The notes below the pieces were generated by a model. The model had not been told where the DNA came from. It made no database searches and saw only the letters and a list, made by a program, of their open reading frames with translations. Below are positions 14,787 through 16,428 of a stretch of 16,428 nt of DNA, piece after piece (position 1 is the first letter of the stretch; each line of letters starts with the position of its first letter). The translations under genes were made by a program, and so were the position numbers. The stretch lies in contig JAFWBF010000171.1 of assembly GCA_017507285.1 (NCBI GenBank), positions 1-16,428 on the forward strand, read 5' to 3'. This DNA is from Bacteroidales bacterium. Lineage in GTDB: Bacteria; Bacteroidota; Bacteroidia; Bacteroidales; P3.

Positions 14787-15752
14787 ATGAAAAGAATACT
14801 TGGAATGGGTAATGCACTTACTGATGTGTTGGTGCAATTGGACAACGAAACTCATCTTGAAAACCTAGGTTTGCCTAAAGGAAGTATGCAGTTGGTAGAT
14901 TCTGACAAGAATGCTGCTGTGCAAGAATATATTAGAAATATGTCTAAACAGATGATAGCCGGAGGTTCGGCTAGTAATACTATGAGAGGTATTGCTTGTT
15001 TGGGTGGCTATTCAACATTTGTAGGTATGGTGGGTAAAGATGAGGTAGGTAAGGTATTTGAACAAGAACTTAAGGATACAGGAGTGTCTACGAACCTTTT
15101 TTTCAGTAATATCCCTAGTGGTACTGCCACTGCTTTTATATCGCCTGATGGCGAACGTACTTTTGCCACTCATTTGGGTGCTGCAATAGGTATGACAGCA
15201 GAACTTCTTACACCCGAGTTGTTTAAAGGATATGATATATTTCATATAGAAGGTTATTTGGTGCAAAATCATGACCTCATACGCAAAGCAGTGCATATAG
15301 CCAAATATGGAGGATTGAAGGTGTCGCTTGATTTGGCTAGCTACAACGTGGTTGAAGAGAATTTGGATTTTCTTCAAACATTGGTTAGAGACTATGTGGA
15401 TATACTGTTTGCCAACGAAGAAGAAGCACTGGCTTTTACAGGAAAGGAACCCGAAGAGGCTCTTGATATTATATCAAAAATGGTGGAATATGCAATAGTA
15501 AAGGTTGGTAAAAAAGGTTCGTTGATAAAATATAAAGGTAATGTCGTGTCTGAAGGTATTACAGATAATAAGAGAGTAGATACCACCGGTGCCGGCGATT
15601 TTTATGCTGCAGGATTTTTGTATGCTTTGGCCAATGGTATGACGGTCGAGAAAGCTGCTCATTATGGCAAGATATTATCAGGTAATATTATTGAAGTAGT
15701 AGGAGTGAAACTGACAGACGAACAATGGAATAACATTAAGCGAATGTTATGA
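14787..15752 (+). CDS. PfkB-family carbohydrate/adenosine kinase
   Basis: An ATP-dependent kinase of the ribokinase fold with 321 residues. It shows the first PfkB signature (AGGSASNTMRGIACLGG, 58-74), the NEEEALAFTG segment (210-219) and the second signature DTTGAGDFYAAGF (265-277), where Asp271 is the catalytic base. The start GMGNALTDVLVQL and the SGTATAFISPDGERTF segment resemble the adenosine kinase-like subgroup found widely in Bacteroidota. Phosphorylation of adenosine to AMP is therefore likely, but another nucleoside or sugar is possible. The TGA stop at 15750-15752 overlaps the dnaG ATG at 15749-15751 (ATGA), a typical translational-coupling arrangement. Confidence 0.9.
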   Translation: MKRILGMGNALTDVLVQLDNETHLENLGLPKGSMQLVDSDKNAAVQEYIRNMSKQMIAGGSASNTMRGIACLGGYSTFVGMVGKDEVGKVFEQELKDTGVSTNLFFSNIPSGTATAFISPDGERTFATHLGAAIGMTAELLTPELFKGYDIFHIEGYLVQNHDLIRKAVHIAKYGGLKVSLDLASYNVVEENLDFLQTLVRDYVDILFANEEEALAFTGKEPEEALDIISKMVEYAIVKVGKKGSLIKYKGNVVSEGITDNKRVDTTGAGDFYAAGFLYALANGMTVEKAAHYGKILSGNIIEVVGVKLTDEQWNNIKRML

Positions 15753-16428
15753 TAAAGCCCGAAACCATCGAAAGAATAATGGATGCCGTTCGCATCGAAG
15801 ATGTAGTAAGCGAGTTTGTAACTCTCAAGCGGAGAGGTGCAAACTTGCTTGGTTGTTGTCCGTTTCATAACGAGAAAACACCATCGTTTACGGTGTCGCC
15901 GGCCAAGGGCATATTTAAATGTTTTGGTTGTGGCGAAGCCGGAAACAGCGTCCATTTCTTGATGAAGCACGAGCATTTTTCCTATCCCGAAGCCCTAAGA
16001 TATTTAGCCAATAAGTATAATATCGAAATAGAAGAGGAGCAACTTACTCCGGATCAGATAGAAAAACAAACAGAGCGTGAAGCATTATTTAGCGTAAGCG
16101 ATTTTGCACAAAAATATTTTGCCGACTTGCTTTATAATGATGAAGCCGGCCGTGCAATAGGGTTGAGCTACTTTTACGAACGAGGTCTTAGCGATAATAT
16201 CATCAAGCGTTTTGGGCTTGGATACTGCTTGGATGATTGGGAAAACTTTACACGTCATGCTATATCAAATGGGTATAGCGAGAATGTGTTGGAAAAAACA
16301 GGACTTACGATATTTAAGGACGATGGCAAACGATACGACCGATTTCGCGGAAGGGTGATGTTTCCCGTTTTTAGTGTAAGCGGAAAGGTCTTAGGTTTTA
16401 GTGGTAGGGTGCTCTCGTCCGAGAAGCA
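15749..16428 (+). CDS. dnaG: DNA primase, 5' part (runs off the window)
   Basis: DnaG makes RNA primers at the replication fork with the DnaB helicase. About 226 codons are present and no stop occurs before the window end. The N-terminal CHC2 zinc-binding domain is intact: Cys37 and His40 (CCPFHNEKTPSFTVSP) and Cys58 and Cys61 (FKCFGCGEAGN). The start of the catalytic core follows, with the conserved RFRGRVMFPVF near 199-209 and GKVLGFSGRVL near 212-222. The TOPRIM active site and the helicase-binding domain lie outside the window. The ATG overlaps the preceding kinase stop codon, so primase is expressed at least partly from the upstream operon. It is not linked here to rpoD or rpsU, its classical partners in proteobacteria. 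Confidence 0.96.
   Translation, partial: MIKPETIERIMDAVRIEDVVSEFVTLKRRGANLLGCCPFHNEKTPSFTVSPAKGIFKCFGCGEAGNSVHFLMKHEHFSYPEALRYLANKYNIEIEEEQLTPDQIEKQTEREALFSVSDFAQKYFADLLYNDEAGRAIGLSYFYERGLSDNIIKRFGLGYCLDDWENFTRHAISNGYSENVLEKTGLTIFKDDGKRYDRFRGRVMFPVFSVSGKVLGFSGRVLSSEK

Overview
The window looks like a chromosomal segment of a Bacteroidota member, most likely Bacteroidales. It is AT-rich, and every convincing gene lies on the + strand. Starts are preceded by A-rich sequence rather than strong Shine-Dalgarno sites. Bacteroidetes-type -7 elements (TAnnTTTG) sit before atpB and before the protease gene. One product is a subtilisin-like protease with a type IX secretion C-terminal sorting domain, which is confined to this phylum. 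The assignment rests on gene content and promoter style; no search could be run.

Layout. (1) Positions 1-1209 hold the last 22 codons of an upstream gene and a membrane-anchored WG-repeat protein. (2) Positions 1210-1681 are gene-free and carry a 22-bp-period repeat array, two hairpins and a promoter. (3) Positions 1682-6143 hold atpB (F0 subunit a, standing alone without its usual partners), pgk, a small single-pass coiled-coil membrane protein resembling only the tail of SPFH/prohibitin proteins, a GNAT acetyltransferase and mltG. (4) Positions 6144-7224 are about 1.1 kb without a recognisable gene. They contain a second, more diverged copy of the 22-bp array, at least five further inverted repeats, a possible 24-residue hydrophobic peptide and a promoter. 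(5) From 7225 to the window end there is a tight co-directional run: secreted S8 protease, DUF6427-like membrane protein, rnhB, DUF6913-like protein, dapA, PaaI-type thioesterase, apbE lipoprotein, yicC, a PfkB sugar/adenosine kinase and the 5' part of dnaG. Gaps in this run are 50 nt or less, and the last pair overlaps by ATGA.

The genes are mainly housekeeping: ATP synthesis and glycolysis (atpB, pgk), cell-wall chemistry (mltG, dapA), nucleic-acid metabolism (rnhB, yicC, dnaG) and flavinylation (apbE). I see no defence system, prophage, insertion sequence, CRISPR array, tRNA or rRNA. The signals not explained by known genes are in the two gene-free regions, above all the shared 22-bp-period family of palindromic decamers that brackets the atpB-mltG block. 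Second come the isolation of atpB and the SPFH-tail-only membrane protein.
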